A DNA stretch of 64,000 nucleotides, taken from NCBI GenBank assembly GCA_934045075.1, contig OW203726.1:22879488-22943487 (forward strand), written 5' to 3'. Made by a program: the position numbers and the translations under genes. The notes beneath the pieces are model-generated. The model had not been told where the DNA came from. It saw nothing but the letters and a program-made list of their open reading frames with translations, and did no database searches. The stretch is from Yponomeuta sedellus. Lineage: Eukaryota > Arthropoda > Insecta > Lepidoptera > Yponomeutidae. Positions 21,370-30,899 of the stretch are shown piece by piece; positions within the stretch are counted from its first letter, which is position 1, and each line of letters begins with the position of its first letter.

Positions 21370-22035
21370 ACTTTCAAAATACAGCATCTTGCAGTTATAT
21401 TCGAATAAAGAAAAGTTGGAAATTACAAACCAAAATGTATGTGAAACATAAATATAACATTTCATCAGAAAATACTAAGTAATTTCGTATGATTCAACAT
21501 GTAAAATATGCAGGGGCCAGCAACCAACGTTCCTAGGCCACTCAATTGCCTGCAGCACTGTTAATTTCAAAGTTATAAAACGAAATGTATGCAAAACACA
21601 AATAACAGATTTTAACAGAAAATACTAAAGTATCTTATATGATTTAATATGTAAAACATGCGGGGGGCAGGGACAAACATTCCTATGCGGCTTAATTGCC
21701 TGTAGGACAATTAACTTCTAAGATACAGACCAAAATGTATGTAAAACATAATTATCACATTTTAACAGAAAATATTAAGTAATTTCGTATGATTTAATAT
21801 GTAAACGATGCGGGGGGCAGCAACCAACGTTCCTATACCACTCAATTGGCCGCAGCACAGTAAATTTCTAAGTTACGGGCCAAAATGTATGTGAAACATA
21901 AATATCACATTTTATCAGAAAATATTAAGTAATTTCGTATGATTTAATATGTAAAAGATGCGGGGGGCAACAACTAATATTCTTATGCCACTCAATTGCT
22001 TGCAGCACCATTAATTTGGAAGTTATGAACCAAAA
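21370..22035. repeat. Tandem repeat, 150-bp unit, about 4.4 copies
   Basis: The landmark ATGTAAAA.ATGC plus a G-run falls at about 21501, 21651, 21802 and 21952. Each unit also has TTTCGTATGATT, ATTCCTA..CCACTCAATTG and CAAAATGTATGTGAAACAT. Units differ by about 10-15%. The last unit runs directly into the ORF at 22016. Confidence 0.88.
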
Positions 22036-22429
22036 TGTTCGTGGCCCTTACGAGGAGTCTACCCACATGGTGAAAAAAAATGCAGTACTTACAACGTCCT
22101 GGGTCGTGGCACGCTTCCAGGACGGTGCAGGCGAGTGCAACGCCTTCTGTAGCCGGCTGGGTAACAAAATAACACGAGACTTAGGCGAATTTGAACATAA
22201 CTACAAAAGAACGTGTCCCGTGTCAATACAATCTGGTAAACTCACCAAAGCTGGCTTCTTGCCTGCGCTCTTCACCGGTGGTTTAAAACCAATGGTCCAT
22301 CAAAAGACCGGCAGGTCCACTGTAAAGAAACCACAAAACGATAGTACCATCATGCCAATACAAATTATACGTGACGGCGTCGCCGCAAGCGTCATACAAA
22401 ATAAAATTTGGAAAAAAAGGTGGAAATAA
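22016..22429 (+). CDS. Unidentified basic 137-residue ORF
   Basis: I do not recognise it. The ORF opens within the last tandem unit and the first ATG in frame is at about 22025. It is Lys/Arg-rich with Cys and a short hydrophobic patch (GKLTKAGFLPALFTGG) and a basic end (IQNKIWKKRWK). No signal peptide or domain seen. GC content is higher than the flanks and it is the longest non-LINE, non-repeat ORF besides H2B that does not overlap a known family. It could be an exon, a relic of a DNA-virus-like element or chance. Confidence 0.3.
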   Translation: MEVMNQNVRGPYEESTHMVKKNAVLTTSWVVARFQDGAGECNAFCSRLGNKITRDLGEFEHNYKRTCPVSIQSGKLTKAGFLPALFTGGLKPMVHQKTGRSTVKKPQNDSTIMPIQIIRDGVAASVIQNKIWKKRWK

Positions 22430-22568
22430 CTAGACCACGAGAACTAAAACAACTAAAGAGGGGCTAGATTACCTTGAAAGGCATTAGAAACAAAGAAATA
22501 ACCAAGATTCTTACCTATTTTATGGATGGTTTAAGCTTGGAAAAAATCGGGCGAACCTCTCGCCGTCG

Positions 22569-22805
22569 GTGCAAAAGTGCCCGCCACAGACCAGCCAAAA
22601 CGCCGGCTCGCATTGCTTTTTGTTGCACAGAATAGTTCACGGCCGTTTCGTCTACACAGCGGTCCGGTCGCCGAACGAAAAATTAAACGAAAAAATAAAC
22701 CCCGCTACAATAGCGATGTTTTTTTTTCTATTGGTAGCAATAGTTAGTACTATAGCTTTTATAGCTTTATATAACTCTTTTTTATGTTATAATACACAAA
22801 CTTAA
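22569..22805 (+). CDS. Unidentified 78-residue ORF with one membrane segment
   Basis: Ends with a strong hydrophobic stretch (MFFFLLVAIVSTIAFIALY, about residues 50-68) and a short polar tail. The other frame over the same bases is Arg-rich (GRTSRRRCKSARHRPAKTPA). Lies 140 bp after the previous ORF on the same strand. No homology recognised; may be chance. Confidence 0.22.
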   Translation: MQKCPPQTSQNAGSHCFLLHRIVHGRFVYTAVRSPNEKLNEKINPATIAMFFFLLVAIVSTIAFIALYNSFLCYNTQT

Positions 22806-23045
22806 ACTAAACAAACCTATATAAACATTTTTAATTTATGTAAAGGACTCATTTCAAAACTCATCTCCATCTAAAATGTAACCCTGTAAGAAGGGAAACG
22901 CTCATTCGCTTAAACTAGGCTGGGTAGGACAAATGACAATTCGTTGTTGTAAGCATAATTGGCTTTATGCTAATAAGGGCTGCAAGTCAAGGGTTGCCAT
23001 CAAAGGGTTTACTATACTGGCTAGGCACAGATTCTCATAGCAAAT

Positions 23046-23260
23046 TGAACCTTTTGAAAGCAAAGTATAATTTTCAGTAGAAACTAAATCTTTCACAGCC
23101 CTTTTCAAAGGACTCAATGCAGTACCTAATACTAAAAATAGAAATATTTCTATATCTAGTATTAGGTAATGAAACTTTTGAAAGAAAAGTAAAATTTTCA
23201 GTACAAACTAAACCTTTTACAGCCCTTTTCAAAGGGCTCTATGCAGTACCTTATACCAGC
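23046..23260. repeat. Direct duplication, period about 125 bp
   Basis: GAACCTTTTGAAAGCAAAGT at 23046 and GAAACTTTTGAAAGAAAAGT at about 23171, each followed by ACAGCCCTTTTCAAAGG. Between them lies an imperfect palindrome (CAGTACCTAATACTA..TAGTATTAGGTA). Confidence 0.7.
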
Positions 23261-23462
23261 ACCACTAATTGAGAAACCCGAAAAGGGACAACTTCTATAA
23301 AAAAAGTGGGTAGGAAGGTGACGAATAGAATAAAGCGCTTTGGGGTGCTAACAAGCGCCACCAATGGAATAAAAATCATAACTTGTTTCATAATACTTTT
23401 TTTTTTCAAAGTCTCTCAGTTTTTTCAGAACTTTTAAAATAACCCTGTAGACAGCATCGATA

Positions 23463-23600
23463 CTAACCCTTGTATGTCCCCACTTCAGTGGCATGGGTCT
23501 CATCCTGCATCGTAGAGGGTTAGGCCATCCACCACGGGGGCCAAGTCCCGCTTGGTGGAGGATTAAGACAGTGGCGGGCTTACTGTAGACAGCATATGCT
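23463..23600 (-). mobile_element. 5S-SINE 3' fragment
   Basis: Starts with TAACCCTTGTATGTCCCCAC on the plus strand and stops after GTGGCGGGCTTACTGTAGAC. 5' end lost. Confidence 0.7.
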
Positions 23601-23856
23601 TACTAATATTATAAACGCGAAAGTTTGTAAGTATGGATGGATTGATGTTTGTGTTACTTTTTCATTTAAAAACTAGTGAATGTATTTAAATGAAACTTTA
23701 CAACAGTGTAGTATACACATCAGAATAATACATAGGCTACCATTTATAAATATATTGTGTGAATTGTCCAAAATATGACGATAAGTGTCTGGTACGCAGG
23801 AATAAGTCTACCCGATAATCCTGCGTGGACGAAGTCGCGGGCTCCAGCTAGTTATT
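23601..23856 (+). repeat. AGCTAGT-ended dispersed repeat, near complete
   Basis: TACTAATATTATAAACGCGA at the start, GATGAAACTTT-like middle, CGTGGACGAAGTCGCGGGCT CCAGCTAGTT at the end. A family very common in Lepidoptera by my recollection; Helitron-like or LINE-derived is unresolved. Confidence 0.65.
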
Positions 23857-23870
23857 ATTAAATTACAATT

Positions 23871-24225
23871 TTAAAAACTTATTAAGAGGCTATTCCACCC
23901 ATGCCGGGATTCGAACCCGCGACCTCTGGCTATCCGTGCCAGCGCTCTTTCCAACTGAGCTAATGGGCGACTCACCGATGTAAATCCTAACTGCAAAGTA
24001 GGTATGAGTACTCTAGGCTGTAAGTGATGCAAATTACTTCAGTCAGATGTCGCTGCCTGTACGTAATACAGAGAATATTGTAAAGAGGTTCGAAATTTCA
24101 CTGATGCCGGTGAGTCGCCCATTAGCTCAGTTGGAAAGAGCGCTGGGTGGAATTTTTAGCCTCCAAATAGGTTTTTTTAAAATTGTCCTTAGCACGGGTT
24201 AGTGCATTAAAAATAATATAATTAT
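23871..24225 (+). mobile_element. Foldback tRNA-SINE, full length, 9-bp TSD
   Basis: ATTACAATT at 23862-23870 and 24226-24234. Order: antisense arm (CCCATGCCGGGATTCGAACC; AGCGCTCTTTCCAACTGAGC), spacer with CGCTGCCTGTACGTAATACA, sense tRNA-like arm (GTCGCCCATTAGCTCAGTTG, partly deleted), then CCTTAGCACGGGTTAGTGCA and tail TTAAAAATAATATAATTAT. It is the best-preserved long form. Confidence 0.88.
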
Positions 24226-24229
24226 ATTA

Positions 24230-24650
24230 CAATTCACAGACATTTTAATTTAGAACACGAGAATAAGGTCCCTCAAAGGGACTTGTTGGCAATGTTGATT
24301 ATTGCTTTACACTTCACCCGCTCGCTCTGTGTGTGATGTGATGGGGATGAATATTTAGAATTATTAGTTTGCTAGGAATGTGTCTAGAATGTTCAACAAC
24401 TATATGCAAAGGGACCATTGTAGGGTTAGGCTTCAGTTAGTAGTGAAACAAATAACGCAGATAAATATTGGCTTTATCGTGAATACTAGCAGTGGCCGCG
24501 ATTACGATTACGCGTACTAGACACAACTTTATATAAAAAAAATATGTCCATAAAGAAAAAATTACGTACTTTGAAATTTACATGCCACTTATTCTAAACT
24601 TAGATGATAAAATTATGTACTAAGCATGCGTTCAAAATATATCTCACTAA
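24230..24650. other. Unassigned spacer
   Basis: Nothing recognised. Confidence 0.35.
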
Positions 24651-24654
24651 CATT

Positions 24655-24865
24655 ACATTTACATACAAGCACATACATTGCTTCTGGGCCCACACTAGGA
24701 CACCCTGTGTCGTGGGAACCAGAACCTGACCAGGTTCAGGCCAGGAACCTGAACCTGGCCTGATCAAGATAAGGGAAAAATACCTGAGGTATTTTTACCA
24801 AGACCTGAGGTAAAAAATACCTCAGGTCTTGGAAACATCCAAGACCTGAGGTATTTTTTACGAAA
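24655..24865 (-). mobile_element. SINE-T fragment with clustered palindromes
   Basis: ACATACATTGCTTCTGGGCC then CACACTAGGACACCCTGTGT on the minus-oriented body. Its middle is replaced by palindromes: AACCTGACCAGGTTCAGGCC and a perfect 15-bp hairpin (24798-24812 with 24818-24832). ACATCCAAGACCTGAGG resumes the SINE-T sequence. Confidence 0.65.
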
Positions 24866-24869
24866 TTCT

Positions 24870-25235
24870 ATATTTTAGGTAAGTTAAAGGTGAGGGCGTG
24901 TATTGAGTAATCTTTGAAGAGAACACGAATTGGTGTACAGTAAAAAAAGGACAAAGTACAGGAAATGGTTACTAAATTAAATGATAATTTAATGTACATG
25001 TGAGGCCTGAGGCTGCAGTTGACCCTTCTGCTTTTTGCACACCAAAAATCTGCTTATTCAGGGCCAACTGCTGGTAGGCCAACGAGCATAAAAAAAAAGT
25101 TACTGCTAGTAGTAGGCTTTACCGTAGAGCCGACAGACTACGCTGGTGTACGTTACGAGAAGCCGGGAATAAATCAGTGATCTTGTATTCATAACACTAA
25201 ACTCCACCGGTGGGTCGTACTACAAAGGTCACCGG
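24870..25235. other. Unassigned spacer
   Basis: Nothing recognised. Confidence 0.35.
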
Positions 25236-25540
25236 AGTGCTTAGTGCGAGTTTTTTAACTATTCGATCGCGTTAACGTAAACTCATATTTCTATGGCATC
25301 GAGAAAGCGCCACCTAGCGACAAGTATAGAAATTAAAATTGCTGAGTGCGAGTTGTAATGGTTTACGTTGAGAAGTGAACATGTTTACCAGCCAAAACAC
25401 GAATAAACGCGAGTGCGAGTTGTACTGTGACAGCGTTTTGCCAGTTCGAACGGTTAACTTACTCATACTCACTACTCAATGCTCGATTAACGCGGTAGTA
25501 AAGTTATTCAATTGGATCTGTCAAACTCGCACTAAGCACT
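25236..25540 (+). mobile_element. 305-bp MITE, pair with 48205-48513
   Basis: Ends AGTGCTTAGTGCGAGTTT and AAACTCGCACTAAGCACT are perfect inverted repeats. GCGAGTGCGAGTTGT-type motifs recur inside. The second copy is inverted and close to identical. Superfamily not assignable because no convincing TSD was seen. Confidence 0.82.
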
Positions 25541-25821
25541 CTAGTCATAAGAACCCAGTCTTTTTTGTTTTTTTTTTCTAAAATGTGTCCATACGGGCGC
25601 GACCATTGAAAAAAAGATACAAACATGACACTTCATTTTTACCTGCCAGCAATAATGGGCCCGCAAAATGGGTTTCGTAATTCGAATAGAGTAAATTCGA
25701 AACATAAATTATGCGACCGCGGCGGGAGGCACAATTTGCTTCGTCCGTTGCTCTTTTCCTCACGACTTGATGTTCCCAAATGGACCAGCGGTTGATTGGT
25801 TTTCACATATCTACAAGCCAA

Positions 25822-26165
25822 ACGCTCGTGGCTTGGTGGAACTGAGTGATTGGAATTTGGAATCAATCACTTGGGCTAAGCAACAACAGGCGCGGTCAGG
25901 TGCTGGATGGGTGACCGTGACTACCGCTAGTGGCATTTTTTCGAGCGCTTCCGCAAGGCACGTTAAGCCGTTGGTGCCGGTCATGTATTGGCAGTCGTTA
26001 AGCCATGTCAGATGCTATCTTCTGGCTGTAAGGCCCGCAACTGTCTTACAATCCTCCACCAACCCGGACTTCCCGGACTTGGCCCCCGTGGTGGAGTAAG
26101 GACTTACCTGCCTGCAGGCAGGAAGAGACCCGTGCCCCAGCAGTGTGGACGTACAAAGGGTTGAA
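25822..26165 (+). mobile_element. 5S-SINE, full length
   Basis: ACGCTCGTGGCTTGGTGGAA at the start, GCTAAGCAACAACAGGCGCG then GTGCTGGATGGGTGACCGTG, and AGCAGTGTGGACGTACAAAG near the end. A small duplication (ATTGGAATTTGGAATCAATC) lies in the head. Confidence 0.85.
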
Positions 26166-26169
26166 ATCA

Positions 26170-26925
26170 TGAGAATTCGATGAACATTTAAAAAATTCTA
26201 TGTATTTCGGTTTACCCACAGAATAATAAGAAGAAAGACAATCTCTTTAACTTTGTTAAAAAGTGACGGGCTTGATAGGATTGTAAATGTATTTTCTTAC
26301 ATAAATAAATATGTATTATTTTCTGTACTCTGGTTTTGGTGTGCAATAAAGTATAATCAAAATAGTTTTTTTTACGTAGTCTATATACGTCCCGAGAGAA
26401 TATGGCCTTAACCTACCTATACCCGCGCACATGTCTGTGAGACCGACGAAACAGTTTTTCGTAAATATTTTTTTTCCCAAGAACTTTGAGAGCTTGCGCG
26501 TTCTGCTAGCTGCATGATTTGGGGCTCGCTTTAGGTTAGGTTAAGTTGCGAGCAGGGCATGTGGGCCTACTACGGTCTGATCTGTCTGTGACACCGACGC
26601 GGGTATACGATCATCTGTTTACTTCTGACTTTAACTAAATTTATGTTACAATGGTCTATTAGATATTTTATGTTTGTTTTCAGGATAAAAAGTTTTATGT
26701 TTGTTTTTCCTGGACTATAAGAAAAAAATTGACTTTTTTAGGCTGTTTTGGAAAGACTGATAAGTAATAAATAATTTATGCTATTGCTAACAATTGATAT
26801 TTTTTGTTTTATTACATCCTATAGTTCCTATAAAATAAAAAATATATAAACGGTTTTATAGAAAAATAACTAGGTAAGAGGAGTCAAAGTCACGGTCTGT
26901 CACACCGTGCGCGGGTATAGGTGTT
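26170..26925. other. Unassigned spacer
   Basis: Contains a repeated short phrase (GTCTGTGAGACCGACG near 26435; GTCTGTGACACCGACG near 26583; GGTCTGTCACACCGTG near 26895) and AT-rich sequence. No gene supported. Confidence 0.4.
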
Positions 26926-27020
26926 AAAACATTTGGCGCGGGTATAGGAAGGTTAATTACCACGCGTGCCCAGCGCGGATTGGCAAATTCAGGCGCTGAG
27001 GTTTTTACACTGTTGTTTAC
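26926..27020 (-). mobile_element. SINE-Z internal fragment
   Basis: TTAATTACCACGCGTGCCCA followed by GCGCGGATTGGCAAATTCAG and CGCTGAGGTTTTTACAC. Confidence 0.65.
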
Positions 27021-27510
27021 AATTTTACAATAGTCGCTAGGATAACCCTGCTTTGTAGACAAGTTGGGAATCAGCCGTGTTAAGAATTTGCCGGCTTTTT
27101 CTCTCCATTCACGCGGACGATTGTAAATGGATTATTCATTTGATTATTGGGACCGACTGTGGAGGAATTCAATTTGGGACGCCTCGGAATTACATTTTGC
27201 GGGGCCGTTTCTTTGAGACTGTACAACTTTAAGTCGCGACTCGCTGCATGAGCGTTAAATGAGAGGGTGCTTAAAGAAAATAAACTTAAGTTCAAACGGT
27301 TCCGAGGTGCCAAATAAGCTTAAAAGTAGTAGGCAATTCAGAGCGTCGTTTTCGATACTAAGAATTTTAGAATACTTCAGTATCTGGTTGGTTCTTTAGG
27401 AGAAATTTGAAAATAGACGACAATTTTCGTGTATTTTAATATTCAATGCAGTATTGAGAACTTCATGTGGAGAATATAATTTATATTATACGGTTTATTG
27501 TTCCTATACT
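27021..27510. other. Unassigned spacer
   Basis: The 77-codon minus ORF at 27080-27313 has no recognised domain. Confidence 0.35.
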
Positions 27511-27515
27511 ATCTC

Positions 27516-27900
27516 TGTGGCGGAGCGGTAGCGTATCTGCCGACCATGCGAGAGGTCCCGGAGTTTGTCCCCGGCTGGGGACAAAAAAGAACTCTAGGTC
27601 TTGGACGTTCCCACGACACAGGGTATCCTAGTGCGGGGCCAGAACAATGTATAAATCATTATACTATTATTTTTTTTTAATGCACTAACCCGTGCTAAGG
27701 ACAAATTTAAAAACCTATTCAGAGGCTAAAAATTTCACCCATGCCGGGACTCGAACCCGCTCTACCAATTGAGCTCAATTGGTAGAGCGCTGGCACGGAT
27801 AGCCAGAGGTTGCGGGTTCGAATCCCGGCATGGGTGAAATTTTTAGCCTCTGAATAGGTTTTTAAAAATGTATATATCTGTAAGTAAATGTTATGTTATA
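27516..27900 (+). mobile_element. SINE-T split by a foldback tRNA-SINE
   Basis: Head CTCTGTGGCGGAGCGGTAGC, then GGTCTTGGACGTTCCCACGA and CAGGGTATCCTAGTGCGGGG to 27653. After the insertion the tail GTAAGTAAATGTTATGTTAT continues. Confidence 0.8.
27654..27866 (-). mobile_element. Foldback tRNA-SINE, compact palindrome
   Basis: AATGTATA at 27646-27653 and 27867-27874. Tail at the left. The two tRNA-like arms meet in a perfect 30-bp palindrome (27759-27788) centred on GAGCTC, so the spacer is gone and a transcript would form one long hairpin. Confidence 0.85.
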
Positions 27901-27964
27901 TTTTGTTATTATCACTCAGATCGAAGTACATGCAGATACGGATTGAGTTTTGATTTTTTTAAGT

Positions 27965-28115
27965 ACCTTCGTGTACGTCCCACTGCAGGGCACAGACTTT
28001 CTCTCAGAGAGAGAGTATGGGCTTAATTACCACGCGCGCCCACCGCGGACTGGCAATATCAAGCGCTGAAGTAGTTGAACACCTCTGACACTCGGCTTTC
28101 GCAATGTTTTCCTTC
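27965..28115 (-). mobile_element. SINE-Z 3' fragment
   Basis: GTACGTCCCACTGCAGGGCA, GAGA run, CCACGCGCGCCCACCGCGGA and body up to TGTTTTCCTTCACAGTGCAG. Confidence 0.75.
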
Positions 28116-28117
28116 AC

Positions 28118-28215
28118 AGTGCAGCGGTGGTAGCGGGCGATAGATCACCGGTTTCTCAATCGGGATGTCGTGGGTTCGAATCCCGGCATGGAACAACTTT
28201 GTTTTTAAGCTATGT
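28118..28215 (+). mobile_element. SINE-Z head in opposite orientation
   Basis: GCAGCGGTGGTAGCGGGCGA, TCTCAATCGGGATGTCGTGG, GTTCGAATCCCGGCATGGAA. Together with the previous fragment it forms a tail-to-head inverted pair. Confidence 0.7.
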
Positions 28216-28419
28216 ACTTTTCAGCCAGGAGATCCATAGGACGGGGTAAACCTATTTTGGACTCCTGTCTCTTACTACATAATGTAACATGCTAATGATA
28301 ATGGGTTACTAATTTTAAGTGCATTGTGTACTAAAGAAAAAAAAAAGGAATTTGTGATGTTACAGTGGTCATACCACTCGCAGAAGGAGTTTCGAACGCA
28401 TAATTTTAATTAAGATAAG

Positions 28420-28487
28420 AATATTCTTTATTGTACACTACGAAAAAACAAACATAAAATAATAAAATTACAAAGATACAATACAAT
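28420..28487 (-). mobile_element. L3 tail fragment
   Basis: AAGATAAGAATATTCTTTAT TGTACAC, ending at the junction with a 5S-SINE. Confidence 0.6.
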
Positions 28488-28710
28488 TGCTTCGCAAGGC
28501 ACCTTGAGCCGTTGGTGCCGGCTGTCATTTAATGGCCGTCGCTAAGCCATGTCAGAGGCCTTACGGGCGGCTTGATAACTTATGACAGCCACTGTTTTCC
28601 AATCCTCCGCCAATCCGGTCTTGGCTCCCATGGTGGAGTACGGCCTAACTTTCCTGCGATGCAGAAAGAGACCCATGCCCCAGCAGTGGGGACATACAAG
28701 GGTTGATATC
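28488..28710 (+). mobile_element. 5S-SINE, 5'-truncated
   Basis: Starts CTTCGCAAGGCACCTTGAGC (5S-like head absent) and ends CCCAGCAGTGGGGACATACA AGGGTTGATATCGA. Confidence 0.8.
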
Positions 28711-29275
28711 GACTAGGCGGCTGTCACTGCACTCTTTATTCAGTATGAAGTGATACGAAAAAGATCAGCGAAGTGCAATAGAAGATAGGCGCGGTCGCAG
28801 GCCGACTTTTACATTTTCGTTGCAAATTCAACCAGAACAAAACTTAGCAAAGTGCACTCATGTTGACGTGCTGTTGACTGTACCAATTAATTGCTTTCTC
28901 TCACGACCTTTTTCCTAACCCAAACTTTTGTTTAATCCTAGCTGATTTATTTACTTTCTTTGAAGACTTCTCTTTGTAACCTAATTTTTTTTAATCCTGA
29001 CTGATTGGCTTACAATAGCAGATCCAAAACTTTCACAGCACTCTAAGTTTCACCAACAAAAACCGTAGGAAAATTGATGAGTATTTATTTTATTACGATT
29101 GACAAAAGTCCAAAGATAAAGTAAGGAGTTTTGTTATAATTTTTCATCTCGAAAATGATCCCGATTTAAAAAAGACCACCTAGTTTCACTTGAAATGAAA
29201 CTTCATCCGCGTAGCCTACAGTTTTTTTTAATAGTAATATTTTATACATATTTTAATAGTCATTCCGCTATTACC
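28711..29275. other. Unassigned spacer
   Basis: Nothing recognised. Confidence 0.35.
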
Positions 29276-29280
29276 TACCG

Positions 29281-29540
29281 CGGATGAAGGAAGAAAGATT
29301 GACGAAACAAATATGTATTGCGAATGTGAGTGGAAGGGCTGGTAAGGGACGTCCCATGCGGACATAAATCGACCAAATAGAAGATGAATTAGCAAAGGAA
29401 AAGATAAAAAGTACCCAGAACCGGCGTGCGTGCATGCAACGACATGAACGTTGATAAAGCGAAGGTGATCTATCAAAATCGTGGCAAGTGGGAGTCCCTG
29501 GTCTCTGCCCCTCTGGGATACAGGCGAGAGGTTGTATGTT
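29281..29540 (+). pseudogene. RTE-type LINE 3' relic
   Basis: GAAGGAAGAAAGATTGACGA AACAAATATG, then the GKGRPRRTYIDQ-coding region with frame breaks and GGGATACAGGCGAGAGGTTG. No TATG array follows. Confidence 0.75.
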
Positions 29541-29569
29541 CCGCTATTTGGGAAGAAGACAAATACATA

Positions 29570-29685
29570 ACGTAACATTTACATACAAGTACATACGTGC
29601 AAGCTCCTGGCCCCTCACTAGGGAATACAGAAAATCAAAACGATTTTTAAGATTTTTGATTTTCTGTATTCCCTAGTGAGGTTGA
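29570..29685 (-). repeat. SINE-T tail with a perfect 28-bp hairpin
   Basis: SINE-T tail (ACATTTACATACAAGTACAT) leads into CCTCACTAGGGAATACAGAA. Arms 29613-29640 and 29654-29681 are perfectly complementary across a 13-nt loop. A probable template-switch scar. Confidence 0.75.
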
Positions 29686-30010
29686 TTGGTGTTTCCTACA
29701 GACGTTGATGTGATAAAAGTTTTTGAACAAACCCGACTGTATTTTATACATCAGATTTTGAGTAATATTTTTAGCTCACAAAAAGATCCACGATATAAAA
29801 TCACGCCGTGTTCTTTGTTTTTATTTCAAATATTCGAATGCCAAGCGCAGCAAAAATGCAAATTCTAACCCGCGCCACTCTGCAAATCAACTCCTGGCAT
29901 TTGACGCTGCTTGACGTTTGGTCTGCGATTGACACGGCATTTAGTCATAGCGCAGAAACACATACATAGTTTACTGGCATGTAATTTTTTTATTTGTATA
30001 TTTTTTTTTG
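29686..30010. other. Unassigned spacer
   Basis: Nothing recognised; the 60-codon ORF is AT-rich chance. Confidence 0.35.
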
Positions 30011-30013
30011 AAC

Positions 30014-30394
30014 CGCTCGTGACCTATTCGAACCGAGTGATTGGAATCAATCACTTGAGTTAAGCAACAACAGGCGCGGTCAGGTGCAGTATGGGTGACT
30101 GACCCGTGACTACCGCTAGTGGCATTTTACTGAGCACTTCCATGCAAGGCACGTTAAGCCGTTGGTGCCTGTAATGACAGTCGTTAAGCCATGTCAGAGG
30201 CCGTGGGCGGCTTGATAACTTCTGACTTAATAATCCTCCGCCAACCCAGACTTGGCTCCCGTGGTCTTCTTCTTCTTTTCGTGTCAGCGATTTGAATTTT
30301 ATTTTAAAATTTATTAATAAATATATTTATTAATTTTAAAATTTTATTCCCGTGGTGGAGTATGGCCTAACCTGCCTGCGATGCAGGATGCTGC
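30014..30394 (+). mobile_element. 5S-SINE with an AT-rich insert
   Basis: Head GTTAAGCAACAACAGGCGCG; GTGCAGTATGGGTGACTGAC. Interrupted at about 30263-30350 by TTC repeats and an AT palindrome (ATTTTAAAATTTATTAATAA and its mirror), then resumes CCGTGGTGGAGTATGGCCTA. A reversed 5S-SINE scrap follows to about 30440. Confidence 0.75.
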
Positions 30395-30440
30395 GATGAC
30401 AGCTGGCACCAACGGTTCATCGTGCCTTGCGAAGCACGGA

Positions 30441-30730
30441 ACCTTTTTACATAATTATGAAGAATATTAGACCAATACTTATATATCTTCTATATCTTAA
30501 TCAACAAAGATATTGAGGTACTTTTCCTAGTACCAGGTACGTGAGTTGCAATTTTTAGGAAAACAATGACGCTTTTGTAGAACTTGTAATTTTTTCATAT
30601 CATATCCTCTTTTTAAATTATTTTATGTTGTAGACAAAAAAAAAACAATTCAATGACCTTGCTTATGTCGTATTTGCGACTTTTCAACAGGATTTTTTGT
30701 TTGTTATTGTTATTGTTTTTGTGTCTCATG
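30441..30730. other. Unassigned AT-rich spacer
   Basis: Nothing recognised. Confidence 0.35.
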
Positions 30731-30734
30731 AGTT

Positions 30735-30850
30735 TAACTACCTCAGCGCTTAAAATTGTGCCCACCAAGCCTAGGTGAGCACGCGTGGTAATAAAGCTTC
30801 TCTCTCTCTCTGACAGAAGGCATATGCCCTGCATTGGAACATGCAGACTC
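30735..30850 (+). mobile_element. SINE-Z 3' fragment
   Basis: GAGCACGCGTGGTAATAAAG, CT run, CATATGCCCTGCATTGGAAC. Confidence 0.65.
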
Positions 30851-30899
30851 GGTACTTAAAATATTTTTTTTGATCTTGGCTTCTGTCATCATCATCATC

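Noticed and set aside
22016..22429. Possible adenovirus/polinton-like core protein, from GFLPAL and a basic tail
   Set aside because: The match is a few residues from memory; no capsid, polymerase or protease ORF lies nearby. Left as unidentified.
23604..23856. Firm Helitron call from the CTAGT end
   Set aside because: No 5' TC end, 3' hairpin or Rep/Helicase evidence that I could confirm; kept as an unclassified repeat.
23890..23970. tRNA gene candidates (also at 34905, 43205, 51960, 52560 and 56285)
   Set aside because: D-arm and T-arm look good, but position 33 in the anticodon loop is C, and every copy is embedded in a dispersed TSD-flanked element. tRNA-derived, not a tRNA gene.
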